Source: Sporolactobacillus kofuensis (GTDB lineage Bacteria > Bacillota > Bacilli > Bacillales > Sporolactobacillaceae). Taken from it: a DNA stretch of 64,000 nt. Made by a program: the position numbers and the translations under genes. The notes beneath the pieces are model-generated. The model saw only the letters and a program-made list of their open reading frames with translations, was not told the origin of the DNA and searched no databases. This document shows positions 7,232 to 16,583 of the stretch, piece after piece. Each line of letters opens with the position of its first letter. Within the stretch, counting starts at the first letter, position 1. Location of the stretch: NCBI RefSeq assembly GCF_042660205.1, contig NZ_JBHSTQ010000001.1, forward strand, positions 62,001 through 126,000, written 5' to 3'.

Positions 7232-8320
7232 TTAGTTCTTCGACCATTCATGGCGGTACTTAGCAACGATCTTCTGATGCTCCGTGTACGTTTTTGAGTA
7301 ATAGACTTTGCCACTCGGTCGTGCGTAAAAAAAGAGATTTTTTGAATTGACCGGATTCAAAACCGCCTGAATTGCATCTTTTGCCGGGGCACCAATCGGT
7401 CCAATCGGCAAGCCCTTTCGCATATAGGTATTATATGGAGAAGATGTTTGCAAATCCTTCTTTGTATAATCACGGATCCTTCTCTGAAGGCTATAAGCTA
7501 CGGAAGGATCAGTCTGCAGCCTCATATTTAATGCTAAACGATTGAAAAAAACACCAGCGATTTTCTGACGATTTTTACTGTCCGGTGCCTCTTGCTCAAC
7601 AAGCGATGCCATTGCTAAAATTTTATAGAGTGAATCCAACTTGCTTGCCTTAATCTCAGATGAATAAGCCTTCACCGTTTGCCCCGTTTGATCAAGCATT
7701 TGATCCACCATCCGATCAAGCGTAAGCGGGTTATCTTTCTTAATTTTAAACCGATAGATACCAGGAGCAAGATAACCCTCTAAGGGGTATTTAATTCCCT
7801 TTCCATAAATATCGTTGCTTAAGAACTTATATTTTGTTGCATAATGTTCTTTTACATAGGTAGGATCGCTAAGTTGTTTTCGAATCACTTTTTCATCTAA
7901 GTTTGCCACTTTTGCCATCTGAGCAGCGATCTCACTTACCCACATACCCTGACGCACATCGATGAGACGAATGATTTCATGGTGCGCACCATGTTTCAAA
8001 TCATTCATCAATTGACCCGCAGACATCGTTTGATTGAAGACATAGATCCCTGATCGATAGTTATTGAGATGATTCCACCGCACGTAGAATTCAAAAGCCC
8101 ATGCCTTGCGAATTAATCTTTTTTTCTCAAGAATATGGGCAATATCCCGAACTGATGCACCGGATGGGATGTTAACCGTAATGGAATGCTGATTGGTTTT
8201 ATCCATAGGTGTCAACAAGCTGGCATAATAGCGGTTAAATCCCCATGCTGAACCGGCAATGATGCCAAGCAATAGGATCGTGATAAGGACAAAGATCCTC
8301 CAGTGTTTTTTTATTTGCAT
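7232..8320 (-). CDS. mltG: Endolytic murein transglycosylase MltG (YceG-like)
   Basis: Cleaves nascent glycan strands at the membrane and so helps set strand length. The 362-residue protein has a short cytoplasmic start, one transmembrane helix (about 8-28), a LysM-like subdomain (SGASVRDIAHIL) and a C-terminal YceG domain. The catalytic glutamate is in ASLVEQEAP, followed by AGVFFNRL and LQTDPSVAY, all family hallmarks. AAAGGAG lies about 12 nt before the ATG. The next gene upstream on this strand is yrzB, separated by a dispersed repeat and a terminator, so mltG likely starts its own transcript. Confidence 0.93.
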   Translation of the reverse strand: MQIKKHWRIFVLITILLLGIIAGSAWGFNRYYASLLTPMDKTNQHSITVNIPSGASVRDIAHILEKKRLIRKAWAFEFYVRWNHLNNYRSGIYVFNQTMSAGQLMNDLKHGAHHEIIRLIDVRQGMWVSEIAAQMAKVANLDEKVIRKQLSDPTYVKEHYATKYKFLSNDIYGKGIKYPLEGYLAPGIYRFKIKKDNPLTLDRMVDQMLDQTGQTVKAYSSEIKASKLDSLYKILAMASLVEQEAPDSKNRQKIAGVFFNRLALNMRLQTDPSVAYSLQRRIRDYTKKDLQTSSPYNTYMRKGLPIGPIGAPAKDAIQAVLNPVNSKNLFFYARPSGKVYYSKTYTEHQKIVAKYRHEWSKN

Positions 8321-8446
8321 GTAAATGAGCCGCTCCTTTCAAAGAGAACCTCATCCATTATACACTAAATCGTCATTAACTTTGTCACCAATCGACATGA
8401 TTCAAGCAAATTGTCCTCGATCATCGCATTGAGAAAAACTTTGGAA

Positions 8447-8600
8447 AACTCGTCTATACCTTTTTTGTGTAACGGTTATGCTTCGATTGCTCGCTTGCCG
8501 CGGGCGCACCGCGATTCTCCTCGAACAGGAAAAAGTGTGCGTGGTCTCGCTGGCACCTGATTCCAGACGTCTTGCATCTTCACCACATTTATAAGCACTA
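8447..8600 (+). repeat. Dispersed GC-rich repeat, single copy
   Basis: Shares GCTTCGATTGCTCGCTTGCCGCGGGCG with the tandem array at 3807-4250, then CTCCTCGAACAG, GGTCTCGCTGGCAC and a CGTCTTGCATCTTC tail. The middle is more diverged than in the copy at 63768. It begins 3-5 bp beyond the terminator of yrzB, on the side away from yrzB. Confidence 0.75.
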
Positions 8601-8602
8601 TT

Positions 8603-8630
8603 GAAAAAGCCCCGCAAATGTGGGGCTAAA
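8603..8630 (-). terminator. Intrinsic terminator after yrzB
   Basis: AGCCCC (8608-8613) pairs with GGGGCT (8622-8627); the minus strand continues into TTTTTC. It ends the alaS-ireB-ruvX-yrzB transcript, 5 nt after the yrzB stop. Confidence 0.85.
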
Positions 8631-8634
8631 TCAT

Positions 8635-8955
8635 TTACTCTTCACTTTCATCACTAAATGTGTTAATCATTTCTTCAACAATATCCCATTCTTCATCGGT
8701 CTCAATTGGGAAGAGCTTGAAATCTTCATCTTCGCCTTCATACCGAAACGCAAATACTTCTTGTTCCTCATCTTCATCTTCAACTTGCTCGGAAGGTACA
8801 ACAACCACATAAGATTTGTTTGTTTCTGGGACATCAAAATAAAAGAGAACATCAAATAGATTTTCGTCACCATTTTCTTCTGGGATCACAATTCGTTCTT
8901 TCTCTTCTGTATCAGGCAAAAAAATTGGATAATGATTATGTTCATGTTCAGTCAT
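8635..8955 (-). CDS. yrzB: DUF1292 protein YrzB
   Basis: Small (106 aa), very acidic soluble protein of the DUF1292 family: IVIPEENGDENLFDVLF, then FDVPETNKSYVVV and an Asp/Glu-rich segment EDEDEEQEVFAFRY. Function is unknown. Across Firmicutes it travels with ruvX, ireB and alaS, as here, overlapping ruvX by 8 nt, which argues for translational coupling. Confidence 0.88.
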   Translation of the reverse strand: MTEHEHNHYPIFLPDTEEKERIVIPEENGDENLFDVLFYFDVPETNKSYVVVVPSEQVEDEDEEQEVFAFRYEGEDEDFKLFPIETDEEWDIVEEMINTFSDESEE

Positions 8956-9385
8956 TTGTCCGATGCTCCATTCTTAGTTTATCGAGATAGCTTTGCAGTA
9001 TCAGTACCGCAGCTTCCTTATCGATTACTTTTTTTCGTTTCTTTCGACTGACATCTGCAGCAATAAGAATGCGTTCAGCTGCCATTGTCGTTAGTCGTTC
9101 ATCCCATAGATCAACCGGTATCTTGAACTTTCGCTTAATACTTTTTGCAAAACCACGTGACGCAATTGCACGTTCAGTTTCGGTTCCTATGAGATCTTTT
9201 GGAAGACCAACGACCACAGATTCAACATCGAATTGCTGAATTAATTCACCAATTCGATCAAATAACAGATTTTTCTTATGTTCGACATAATGTACAGTTT
9301 CAATACCTTGAGCAGTCAAGCCCATCGGATCGCTGATTGCGACGCCGACAGTAACCGTGCCAAAGTCCAAGCCCATTATTCTCAT
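8948..9385 (-). CDS. ruvX: Putative pre-16S rRNA nuclease / Holliday junction resolvase-like RuvX (YrrK, YqgF)
   Basis: RNase H-fold protein of 145 residues. The first acidic residue is in MGLDFGTVTVGVA, the second region in VVVGLPKDLIG, and WDERLTTMAAERIL and KVIDKEAAVLILQ complete the YqgF family pattern. E. coli YqgF trims the 16S rRNA 5' end; a Holliday resolvase role has also been proposed. I prefer the ATG at 9385 (MRIMGLDFG), which overlaps the ireB stop as ATGA, over an ATG 12 nt upstream. Confidence 0.9.
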   Translation of the reverse strand: MRIMGLDFGTVTVGVAISDPMGLTAQGIETVHYVEHKKNLLFDRIGELIQQFDVESVVVGLPKDLIGTETERAIASRGFAKSIKRKFKIPVDLWDERLTTMAAERILIAADVSRKKRKKVIDKEAAVLILQSYLDKLRMEHRTND

Positions 9386-9639
9386 TCTTTGTCCCATTTC
9401 TCTTTAAGGTATGCGGTAACGAGTTCTTCAATGATTTCATCACGTTCGAGTCTGCGAATTAATTTCCGTGCATCTTTATGTCTCGGGATATAAGCAGGAT
9501 CTCCGGACAACAGATACCCTACGATCTGATTAATCGGATTATAGCCTTTTTCATCGAGTGCATCATAGACTTGAAACAGGACCTCACGTGGATTGTGATC
9601 CCCTTGATCGCCAAAATTAAATTTCATTGTCTTATCCAT
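9382..9639 (-). CDS. ireB: IreB-family regulatory phosphoprotein (YrzL, DUF965)
   Basis: 85-residue protein beginning MDKTMKFNFGDQGD, followed by the very conserved EKGYNPINQIVGYLLSGDP and YIPRHKDARKLIRR. In Enterococcus faecalis IreB is a target of the PASTA kinase IreK and limits cephalosporin resistance. Whether that holds here is unknown. The start at 9639 matches the family; the frame is open 23 codons further up without family support. It is sandwiched between alaS (46 nt) and ruvX (4-nt overlap). Confidence 0.9.
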   Translation of the reverse strand: MDKTMKFNFGDQGDHNPREVLFQVYDALDEKGYNPINQIVGYLLSGDPAYIPRHKDARKLIRRLERDEIIEELVTAYLKEKWDKE

Positions 9640-9685
9640 GATCCTCATCCCCCAACGGTAGTTCAGATATACGCGTGATGCTGAA

Positions 9686-12328
9686 TTAACGGACAGCCAC
9701 TTTTTCAATCAAATCAGAGACTGCACGAAGCGCTTCGTGTACCTTTTCTGGATTTTTGCCGCCGGCTTGTGCCATATCCGGTCGGCCGCCTCCACCGCCG
9801 CCACAAATCGTTGCAACTTCTTTCACCAATTTGCCGGCATGATATCCTTTCTTAATCAAATCTTTGGTCACCCCAGCAACAAGATGTACTTTTCCATCTT
9901 CTACTGAAGCAAGGACAACGACAACCGATTGTAACTTGTTCTTCAGCTCATCTGCCATAGATCTAAGCTGATTCATGTCCATTTTATCCACTTTTTCCGC
10001 AATATACGAAACATCTCCGTTTTTCTTCACGGATTGTTCTAATTCACCAGTCTTGGCGCTACTTAATTTGTTCAATAACGCAGTGTTTTCTTTTTCAAGA
10101 TTCTTAAGTTGTTGCACCATCGCATCCACACGTTCAGGCAATTGATCTGGGGTTACTTTGAGTGAAGTTGCGATGTTCTTAATCTGAAGCTTGTCTTGGT
10201 TCAACTTTTCAAAGGCTTTCTTACCTGTAAGTGCTTCAATCCGTCGTGTACCTGCACCAATGCCTCCTTCAGAAACAATAGTGAATAAGCCAATTTCTGC
10301 AGTATTTCTCACATGACAACCGCCGCAAAGCTCCAAGCTGTAATCACCGGCATTTACAACGCGAACAATATTCCCGTATTTCTCGCCAAATAATGCAATG
10401 GCCCCAAGTTTCTTCGCATCGTCGATCGGCATTTCTTTCGTTGAGACGGGCATCTGCGCCCAAACTTTTTCATTGACAATCTGCTCAACCTGTTGCAATT
10501 CTTCTTCTGTCACTTGGCCAAAATGAGAAAAATCAAAACGAAGACGATCTGCAGAAACATAAGAGCCTGCTTGACTGACATGTGTACCCAGTACATCCTT
10601 CAATGCCTGATCGAGCAAGTGTGTTGCCGTATGATTTTTCTGAATCGAAAGGCGGGCTTTACCATCAATTACTGCTTCTAGATGATCACCTAATCTCACT
10701 TGACCGTTCTTAACGATGCAAGTATGCAGGTTTTGACCATTTGGCGCTTTCTGAACATCTGTTACATCAAGCATAACCTGTTCGTTGGACAATGTCCCTT
10801 GATCTGCAACCTGCCCCCCCATTTCAGCGTAAAAAGGTGTCCGATCCAAGATCAATTGAATCGTGTCGCCTTCTGAAGCAGCTTCAACAGGTGTATCGTT
10901 TTTGATGAGTGCAACAACTTTAGCATCCGAAACAGCAAACTGACCATAACCAATAAATTCACTGGACGCAGTAACATTGCGTAACGTGTCATTCTGAACC
11001 TGCATCGATTTTTGATCTTTCCGCGCAGAACGTGCACGATCCCTCTGTGCCTCGAGTTCTTTTTCAAAGCCTGCTTGGTCAATAGCTAGTCCGGCTTGTT
11101 TTGCATATTCTTCTGTTAGTTCCACTGGGAAACCAAAGGTATCATATAATTTAAATACATTATCTCCGGAAAGTTCATTCTTGCCTTGTGCTTTGGCATC
11201 CTCTATTTGTTCTTTAAGAATGGAAACACCTTCGTGAATCGTCTCTTGGAATCGTTCCTCTTCGCCACGGATTACCTTTTGTACAAAGGGTGCTTTTTCA
11301 GACACTTCTTTGTAGTAATCTTTCATTATTGATGCTACAACAGGAACAAGCTCAAACAGGAACGGCTTGTTGAGGCCAAGATCCATTGCATAGCGAACGG
11401 CGCGACGAATCAGTCGACGCAAAACATAGCCGCGGCCTTCATTCGAAGGAAGTGCGCCATCGGCAATGGCAAAAGTTACGGTCCGAGCATGATCCGCAAT
11501 CACCTTGAATGCTGTATTCTTCTCGCCATTCTTATATTTTGCACCGGACAATTCTTCAATCTTATGGATAATTGGAAGGAAAAGGTCTGTATCAAAATTG
11601 GTTTCGGCATTCTGAATAACGCTGACCATCCGTTCCAAGCCCATCCCGGTATCGATATTTTTCTTTGGTAGCGGCGTATGGCTTCCATCAGGATTGTGAT
11701 TGAATTGTGAGAATACAAGGTTCCATACTTCAAGATAACGCTCGTTCTCGCCGCCGGGATACAATTCAGGATCATCCGGATCATTACCGAAATCTTCACC
11801 ACGATCATAGAAAATTTCAGTATTCGGTCCACTCGGTCCCTCACCTATATCCCAGAAGTTGTGTTCCAATTTGATAATCCGGTTTTCCGGAAGTCCAATT
11901 TTTTCATGCCATAGTCGATAAGCATCTTCATCTTCAGGATAGATGGTCACGGATAACTTATCAGGATCAAAAGCGATCCATTTAGGGCTCGTTAAGAACT
12001 CCCATGCCCAAGTGATGGCTTCTTCTTTAAAATAATCACCAACTGAGAAGTTGCCCAACATTTCAAAGAACGTATGGTGGCGCGCCGTATAACCGACATT
12101 CTCAATATCATTTGTCCGAATAGCCTTCTGTGCATTACAAATACGAGGATTCTTCGGGACAACTCGACCATCAAAATATTTCTTAAGCGTAGCCACACCA
12201 CTATTGATCCAGAGTAAAGATGGATCGTCAACCGGGATCAGAGAAGCACTCGGCTCGACTGTGTGTCCTTTCCCTTTAAAAAAGTCCAAAAACATCTGTC
12301 TGACTTCCGATGAACTAAGCTGTTTCAT
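9686..12328 (-). CDS. alaS: Alanyl-tRNA synthetase
   Basis: Charges tRNA-Ala. It is 880 residues, the full family length. The N-terminal class II core runs from VRQMFLDFFKGKGH through LLWINSGVATLKKYFDG and RICNAQKAIRTNDIENVG. The editing domain carries the zinc motif HTATHLLDQAL with CGGCHVRNTAEIG, and the C-terminal oligomerisation domain ends with GGGGGGRPDMAQAGGK. The ATG at 12328 is chosen because GGAGG lies 8 nt upstream; an ATG 15 nt earlier overlaps that site. Expression is probably set by the T-box-like leader at 12391-12643. Confidence 0.97.
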   Translation of the reverse strand: MKQLSSSEVRQMFLDFFKGKGHTVEPSASLIPVDDPSLLWINSGVATLKKYFDGRVVPKNPRICNAQKAIRTNDIENVGYTARHHTFFEMLGNFSVGDYFKEEAITWAWEFLTSPKWIAFDPDKLSVTIYPEDEDAYRLWHEKIGLPENRIIKLEHNFWDIGEGPSGPNTEIFYDRGEDFGNDPDDPELYPGGENERYLEVWNLVFSQFNHNPDGSHTPLPKKNIDTGMGLERMVSVIQNAETNFDTDLFLPIIHKIEELSGAKYKNGEKNTAFKVIADHARTVTFAIADGALPSNEGRGYVLRRLIRRAVRYAMDLGLNKPFLFELVPVVASIMKDYYKEVSEKAPFVQKVIRGEEERFQETIHEGVSILKEQIEDAKAQGKNELSGDNVFKLYDTFGFPVELTEEYAKQAGLAIDQAGFEKELEAQRDRARSARKDQKSMQVQNDTLRNVTASSEFIGYGQFAVSDAKVVALIKNDTPVEAASEGDTIQLILDRTPFYAEMGGQVADQGTLSNEQVMLDVTDVQKAPNGQNLHTCIVKNGQVRLGDHLEAVIDGKARLSIQKNHTATHLLDQALKDVLGTHVSQAGSYVSADRLRFDFSHFGQVTEEELQQVEQIVNEKVWAQMPVSTKEMPIDDAKKLGAIALFGEKYGNIVRVVNAGDYSLELCGGCHVRNTAEIGLFTIVSEGGIGAGTRRIEALTGKKAFEKLNQDKLQIKNIATSLKVTPDQLPERVDAMVQQLKNLEKENTALLNKLSSAKTGELEQSVKKNGDVSYIAEKVDKMDMNQLRSMADELKNKLQSVVVVLASVEDGKVHLVAGVTKDLIKKGYHAGKLVKEVATICGGGGGGRPDMAQAGGKNPEKVHEALRAVSDLIEKVAVR

Positions 12329-12390
12329 CTCAAGAACCTCCACTCAATTTGGTACAACTTTCATTATGTAAACCGTACCGACGCTCAACG

Positions 12391-12643
12391 AAAAAAGCCT
12401 TCATCCCATCACCAGAAAGGACGAAAGCTTTCAAGCTTAATCTGCGCCGCAAATGAAAAGAAAACGCCGCGGCTTATGTATCCAGCACGTTGTGCAACCG
12501 AACCATTATCCATTTCCTACCAATGAACAACGGCGACCGTTTCATAAAGTACGGAAAAGCCGATCCCGCACTCTCAAAGTATTCTTTAGGTCCTATGACT
12601 GCTCGCGCTATCGCTATTCTTTTCGTCTCGGTTTCGTTATTCT
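12391..12643 (-). promoter_or_regulatory. Probable T-box-type leader of alaS with terminator
   Basis: A ~250-nt leader runs from a strong promoter to a long hairpin ending in T6. The hairpin pairs AAGCTTTCGTCC with GGGATGAAGGCTT (12430-12396). Bacilli usually control alaS with a T-box, and the position, length, GAGAG-type internal motif and antiterminator-like CCGCGG segment fit. However, the canonical GGTGGTACCGCG core is not recognisable: TGG and CCGCGG are separated by extra bases (TGGATACATAAGCCGCGG). I therefore call it a T-box with reservation; another attenuator is possible. Confidence 0.5.
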
Positions 12644-12649
12644 GCCGCT

Positions 12650-12679
12650 ATTATAGATGAGTTTCCCCTTATTTGTCAA
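12650..12679 (-). promoter_or_regulatory. SigA promoter of alaS
   Basis: TTGACA (12679-12674) and TATAAT (12655-12650) separated by 18 bp: both hexamers perfect. The -35 box overlaps the last codons of the upstream gene yrrI. Confidence 0.85.
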
Positions 12680-13730
12680 TGATCCTGAACCGTTCATTCA
12701 AGTGTCTCCAGCAGGTGCGAAGAATGATAAAACATGGAATCGCAAGGAGCATGCCAACAATCCCAGCCAATTCGCTCCCTACACCAATGGCAAGCATGAT
12801 ATAGAGTGGATGGATTTCCGCACTTTTTCCAACGACGAGTGGTTCAATCACACTTCCTTCCAAGAATTGAATCAGAACAATCATCAGAATCACACCTGCC
12901 ATCGCATAAAACGATTTGGTTGCTGCAATAAGCACTGCAGGAGCAGCACCAATAAAAGGACCGAAATACGGAATTAAATCAGTCGATCCGATAAATAGAC
13001 CAAAGAGAATCGGATAAGGTACCTTTAGTATCCATAGCCCAATGGATGCCATTACGGCAAGAATTGCGCAAACAGTAAGTTGTCCACGGATGTATTTGCC
13101 TATTGATCGATCCATTTCCGCAAGGAGCTCAGCAGTCTGTTTTCTCCATCTTCTTGGAACGATTAGAAGCACGTTCTTCATTATCTTCGCTGAATCTTTC
13201 AATAGGTAAAAAGAAAGGAACGGAATAATGAGCAGTGTGAAGAAAGATCGAATCACTCCAGAGCACCAATCCATCGTCCGTTCTGCGGTTTTCGCCAGAC
13301 TATGTCTCAATCGAGACAACGCTTCATTGACTTGGTCGTGAACTGCCTCCGGCGTCGCCCCATAAATATGTGCCAAATTCGTCTGATATAATTTTTCATA
13401 ATTTGAAAAATGTTCATCAAGTCCTCTCAGCTCATGGACGAGTATGGGACCACCCTTATAAATCGCAAGACCAACGCTCCCAAAAAATAGCACATACAGA
13501 CTGAGAATCGCTACTGTTCTTGGCAAACCCATACGCTGAATACGACCGACAAGAGGATGTAATAAATAGGCAATGATTGCTGCCGCAATGAATGGTATAG
13601 CGACCTTTGCGATAAAACCCAGAACAACACCAAGTAAAGGTAATAAACGATAGAACAAGTAGCCATTCAAAAAAAGCAGCAATGCAATTGACAAACCTTT
13701 CATCCAATGCAGGGCGGTCCATTTCCGCAT
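12669..13730 (-). CDS. yrrI: AI-2E family permease-like membrane protein YrrI
   Basis: 353-residue polytopic membrane protein. Paired hydrophobic helices near the N-terminus (about residues 12-65) are followed by a hydrophilic middle, then several C-terminal helices with the family signature GSTDLIPYFGPFIGAAPA and PLVVGKSAEIHPLYIM. Members of this family (PF01594) include the TqsA AI-2 exporter, but most are uncharacterised, so the transported substrate is unknown. The ATG at 13730 is chosen because GGAGG stands 6-7 nt upstream; a nearby ATG lies too close to it. A LuxS is encoded in the window, but that does not prove AI-2 transport. Confidence 0.85.
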   Translation of the reverse strand: MRKWTALHWMKGLSIALLLFLNGYLFYRLLPLLGVVLGFIAKVAIPFIAAAIIAYLLHPLVGRIQRMGLPRTVAILSLYVLFFGSVGLAIYKGGPILVHELRGLDEHFSNYEKLYQTNLAHIYGATPEAVHDQVNEALSRLRHSLAKTAERTMDWCSGVIRSFFTLLIIPFLSFYLLKDSAKIMKNVLLIVPRRWRKQTAELLAEMDRSIGKYIRGQLTVCAILAVMASIGLWILKVPYPILFGLFIGSTDLIPYFGPFIGAAPAVLIAATKSFYAMAGVILMIVLIQFLEGSVIEPLVVGKSAEIHPLYIMLAIGVGSELAGIVGMLLAIPCFIILRTCWRHLNERFRIIDK

Positions 13731-13853
13731 AGTCATCCCTCCAAGTTTAGCTTTACCAAAAAAGAAGCAAAACATGAAACTTGGATCAGATAATGGTTAA
13801 TACATATTCCCTACTAAAAACAGTTTGTCGCTGCTGTACGATAGATGTGCTGC

Positions 13854-14051
13854 TTAAAAACCGTTTGCTTTCGCTTCTCGTTCCGAGTCTTGAAACAAAT
13901 CATCTAAAAGTGTCAGACTCCCATCTTCTTCGACCTGACTTAAGGACAGCTGCCCATCTTCAAGTGCCAATTCAATGTAACAATCCCAGCAATAAAACAG
14001 ATTAACCCCTATTTTTCCAATGTTTTTACTCGAACAATTTGGACATTTCAT
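13854..14051 (-). CDS. Small zinc-ribbon protein, unknown function
   Basis: 65-residue protein with two CxxC pairs, CPNC (residues 3-6) and CWDC (21-24), as in rubredoxin-like zinc ribbons, followed by an acidic tail (ALEDGQLSLSQVEEDGS). GAGGTG stands 8-9 nt before the ATG, so it is likely a real gene. I recognise the layout from small Bacillus proteins in this neighbourhood but cannot name it. It lies between recD2 and yrrI in the same orientation, with a terminator upstream of it. Confidence 0.7.
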   Translation of the reverse strand: MKCPNCSSKNIGKIGVNLFYCWDCYIELALEDGQLSLSQVEEDGSLTLLDDLFQDSEREAKANGF

Positions 14052-14145
14052 TGATGCTCACCTCAAATTTAGCTACAAAGTTCTAACTTTGCATGTGTTA
14101 CTGGCATCAATGTCCAAAATAAGTGGAAAATATACTTTACAAAAG

Positions 14146-14177
14146 AAAAAAAGCCAAGAAATTTTTTCTTGGCTTTT
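14146..14177 (-). terminator. Intrinsic terminator after recD2
   Basis: AAGCCAAGAAA pairs with TTTCTTGGCTT, with A-rich and T-rich flanks on both sides. It lies 49 nt beyond the recD2 stop codon and separates it from the zinc-ribbon gene. Confidence 0.85.
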
Positions 14178-14225
14178 CTGTCCTAATTCTTTAATTGGAG
14201 GATCACAAAATCCGATCCAAAGATT

Positions 14226-16541
14226 TTATCCTATAGTTTTTTCGTTCGAATGATCATCTTGATCAGGCAAATGTCCACTTTGTTGGAGCCGTTCACGAAT
14301 TTTACTCGATAAACGCGAATTGCGTTGATCAACGTCATTACGGTTTACCGCTTGGTCAAAAGCTTCCTGATCACCGCAAAGGACAAGCGAATCCTTGCTT
14401 CGCGTGACTGCGGTGTAGATAAGATTTCGCTTGAGCATACGATGATAGCCTTTGACAATCGGCAGAATTACGATTGGAAATTCACTGCCTTGTGCTTTAT
14501 GTATAGAGCAACAATAAGCTAGGGTCAATTGATTCAGATCGTGCCGTAAATATTTCACTTCAATAGCATCAAAAGACACAATAACCGTGTCTTCTTTATC
14601 TGTCGTTTCCTTCGCTTTAAAAATAGCTGATATTTCACCAATATCTCCGTTAAACACTTGTTCTTCCGGGTTATTTACAAGCTGAAGGACCTTGTCATGA
14701 ACTCGAAAAAGATGATCGCCATAGGTCAATTCACGTTTTTGAGGATCAGCGGGGTTAAAGAGTTCTTGAAGCGACTCATTAATTTTTTCAATTCCTGCAT
14801 TGCCTCGATAAATCGGCGCAAGTACTTGAATATCTTTCGGATGATAGCCTTTCTTTTCAGCTCCGGCTGCAACTTTACAAATCACATCAAGCACTTGATT
14901 CTGAGTACATTTGAAAAAGCGTCGGTCATCCCTTGGTTCGGTCACATCATTGAGTTTTCCTGTTTTAATTTGATGGGCAAGTTCTATAATCGATGAACCT
15001 TGAGCTTGTCGAAAAATATCGGTCAGACGTATCACAGGTATAGCTTCTGACTGAATTAAATCACTCAGTACTTGACCCGGACCAACAGATGGAAGTTGAT
15101 CTTCATCACCAACGATGACTACTTTCATTTCTTCGGGAAGCGATTTAAGGAGTTGGTTCGCGAGCCATAGATCAACCATCGACATTTCATCAACAATGAG
15201 CAGTTTTCCCTCAATGGGTTCATTCTCGTCGTGTGCGTAGCCAGTTCCGTTCCAGCCAAGCAAACGGTGAATGGTTACTGCCGGAAGTCCTGTTGATTCT
15301 TTCATTCTCTTCGCTGCTCGTCCCGTTGGCGCCACAAGTAATACAGGATAGGGGTGTTCACTGTCGTAATCCTTCGGCTCAAGAGAATAGCTGTTCAGTT
15401 CTGCATAGACCTCGACGATACCTCGGATGACCGTGGTTTTTCCTGTACCCGGACCTCCGGTAAGAATCATGATCGACGACTGAATCGCTTCACGAATCGC
15501 TTGCTGCTGACTTTCTGCATATTGCATCGACAATTTGTCTTCAACTTTGCCCAATGCTTCGAGAAATTCGCTTTCTGAGAACTCATCGGAGTTATCCTGC
15601 TCAACCAGCTTTTGAATACCGGTCACGATTCCCTTCTCCGCAAAAAAGAGTTCCGGTAAATACAAATGATCTTCATCTCGAACAATTTTTCCATCCTCTT
15701 CAAGGACGTCTAACTCACGTTTAAGGTCATCTTCTTGAATTTCTTGAGAAGACGACAGCAGCTTTTGCACTTCTTTTATTGATTCTTGTTCAGGCATGAA
15801 GACATGACCATCATTCATCGCTCGCTCATTTAACCAATAAAGAAAAGCAGCTTGAATGCGGTCTGGATGATTGCCAGAAATGCCAATACTTGCAGCGAGT
15901 TCATCGGCACGCTGAAAACCAATCCCTTCAATATCTTGAATCAATTGATACGGATTTTCTTGGATTACTTCTAACGTTTCATCGCCATAAGCTTGATAGA
16001 TTTTCATCGCTAATTGAGAACCAAAGCCAAAGTCTGAGAGGCCAATTAGTATTTTTTCCAGTCCCTCATTCTTCAACAAAGTATCTGCAATCATCGTGCT
16101 CTTTTCTTTGTCAAGCTTCGGTACTTCCTCCAAGCATCCGGGATCATTTAAAATTTTCGAAATCGCATTTTCACCCAGTGCATTGACTATGGTTTCTGCG
16201 GTCTTCTTCCCAACCCCCGGAAAGAGATCACCAGACAAGTAATTGACAATTCCGGAACGCGACTTCGGCAGTAATTTCCGATAGTTTTCTACCTCATATT
16301 GCTGACCGTATCGCGGATGTGTCTTCAATCGACCTGCAAATTGGTAGGTTTCATACAGATGAACGGCAGGAAAGAAGCCAACCATCGTCATTTCTTTTTC
16401 ATTGATTTCTTCAGTAGTTTCATCAATTTTTACGATCATAACCGTATAGCCATTCTCGCTGTTCTGGAACACGATCCGAGTAGGTTCACCCTTTACCCAT
16501 GGACTATGTTCAGGAAATAAATCGAGGCTGGTTTGTTCCAT
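14226..16541 (-). CDS. recD2: ATP-dependent DNA helicase RecD2 (RecD-like)
   Basis: Superfamily 1B 5'-3' helicase, 771 residues. The long N-terminal region (1-340) includes helix-hairpin-helix segments (FPGVGKKTAETIVNALGE, IEGIGFQRADELA) typical of RecD2 and absent from RecBCD-type RecD. Walker A GGPGTGKTT lies at residues 361-369 and DEMSMVD is motif II. GDEDQLPSVGPGQVL is motif III, and the C-terminal SIHKAQGSEFP and AVTRSKDSLVLCG are motifs V-VI. In B. subtilis RecD2 acts at replication forks and in mismatch and crosslink repair. It follows the TPR gene yrrB by 42 nt, as in B. subtilis. Confidence 0.95.
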   Translation of the reverse strand: MEQTSLDLFPEHSPWVKGEPTRIVFQNSENGYTVMIVKIDETTEEINEKEMTMVGFFPAVHLYETYQFAGRLKTHPRYGQQYEVENYRKLLPKSRSGIVNYLSGDLFPGVGKKTAETIVNALGENAISKILNDPGCLEEVPKLDKEKSTMIADTLLKNEGLEKILIGLSDFGFGSQLAMKIYQAYGDETLEVIQENPYQLIQDIEGIGFQRADELAASIGISGNHPDRIQAAFLYWLNERAMNDGHVFMPEQESIKEVQKLLSSSQEIQEDDLKRELDVLEEDGKIVRDEDHLYLPELFFAEKGIVTGIQKLVEQDNSDEFSESEFLEALGKVEDKLSMQYAESQQQAIREAIQSSIMILTGGPGTGKTTVIRGIVEVYAELNSYSLEPKDYDSEHPYPVLLVAPTGRAAKRMKESTGLPAVTIHRLLGWNGTGYAHDENEPIEGKLLIVDEMSMVDLWLANQLLKSLPEEMKVVIVGDEDQLPSVGPGQVLSDLIQSEAIPVIRLTDIFRQAQGSSIIELAHQIKTGKLNDVTEPRDDRRFFKCTQNQVLDVICKVAAGAEKKGYHPKDIQVLAPIYRGNAGIEKINESLQELFNPADPQKRELTYGDHLFRVHDKVLQLVNNPEEQVFNGDIGEISAIFKAKETTDKEDTVIVSFDAIEVKYLRHDLNQLTLAYCCSIHKAQGSEFPIVILPIVKGYHRMLKRNLIYTAVTRSKDSLVLCGDQEAFDQAVNRNDVDQRNSRLSSKIRERLQQSGHLPDQDDHSNEKTIG

Positions 16542-16583
16542 CTTCCCTGTCGTCCTTTCTCACTTTTTTTACTCGACAATCGA

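Noticed and set aside
8402..8617. 71-codon minus-strand frame between mltG and yrzB
   Set aside because: It covers the dispersed repeat and the yrzB terminator, with no ribosome site or recognisable protein features.
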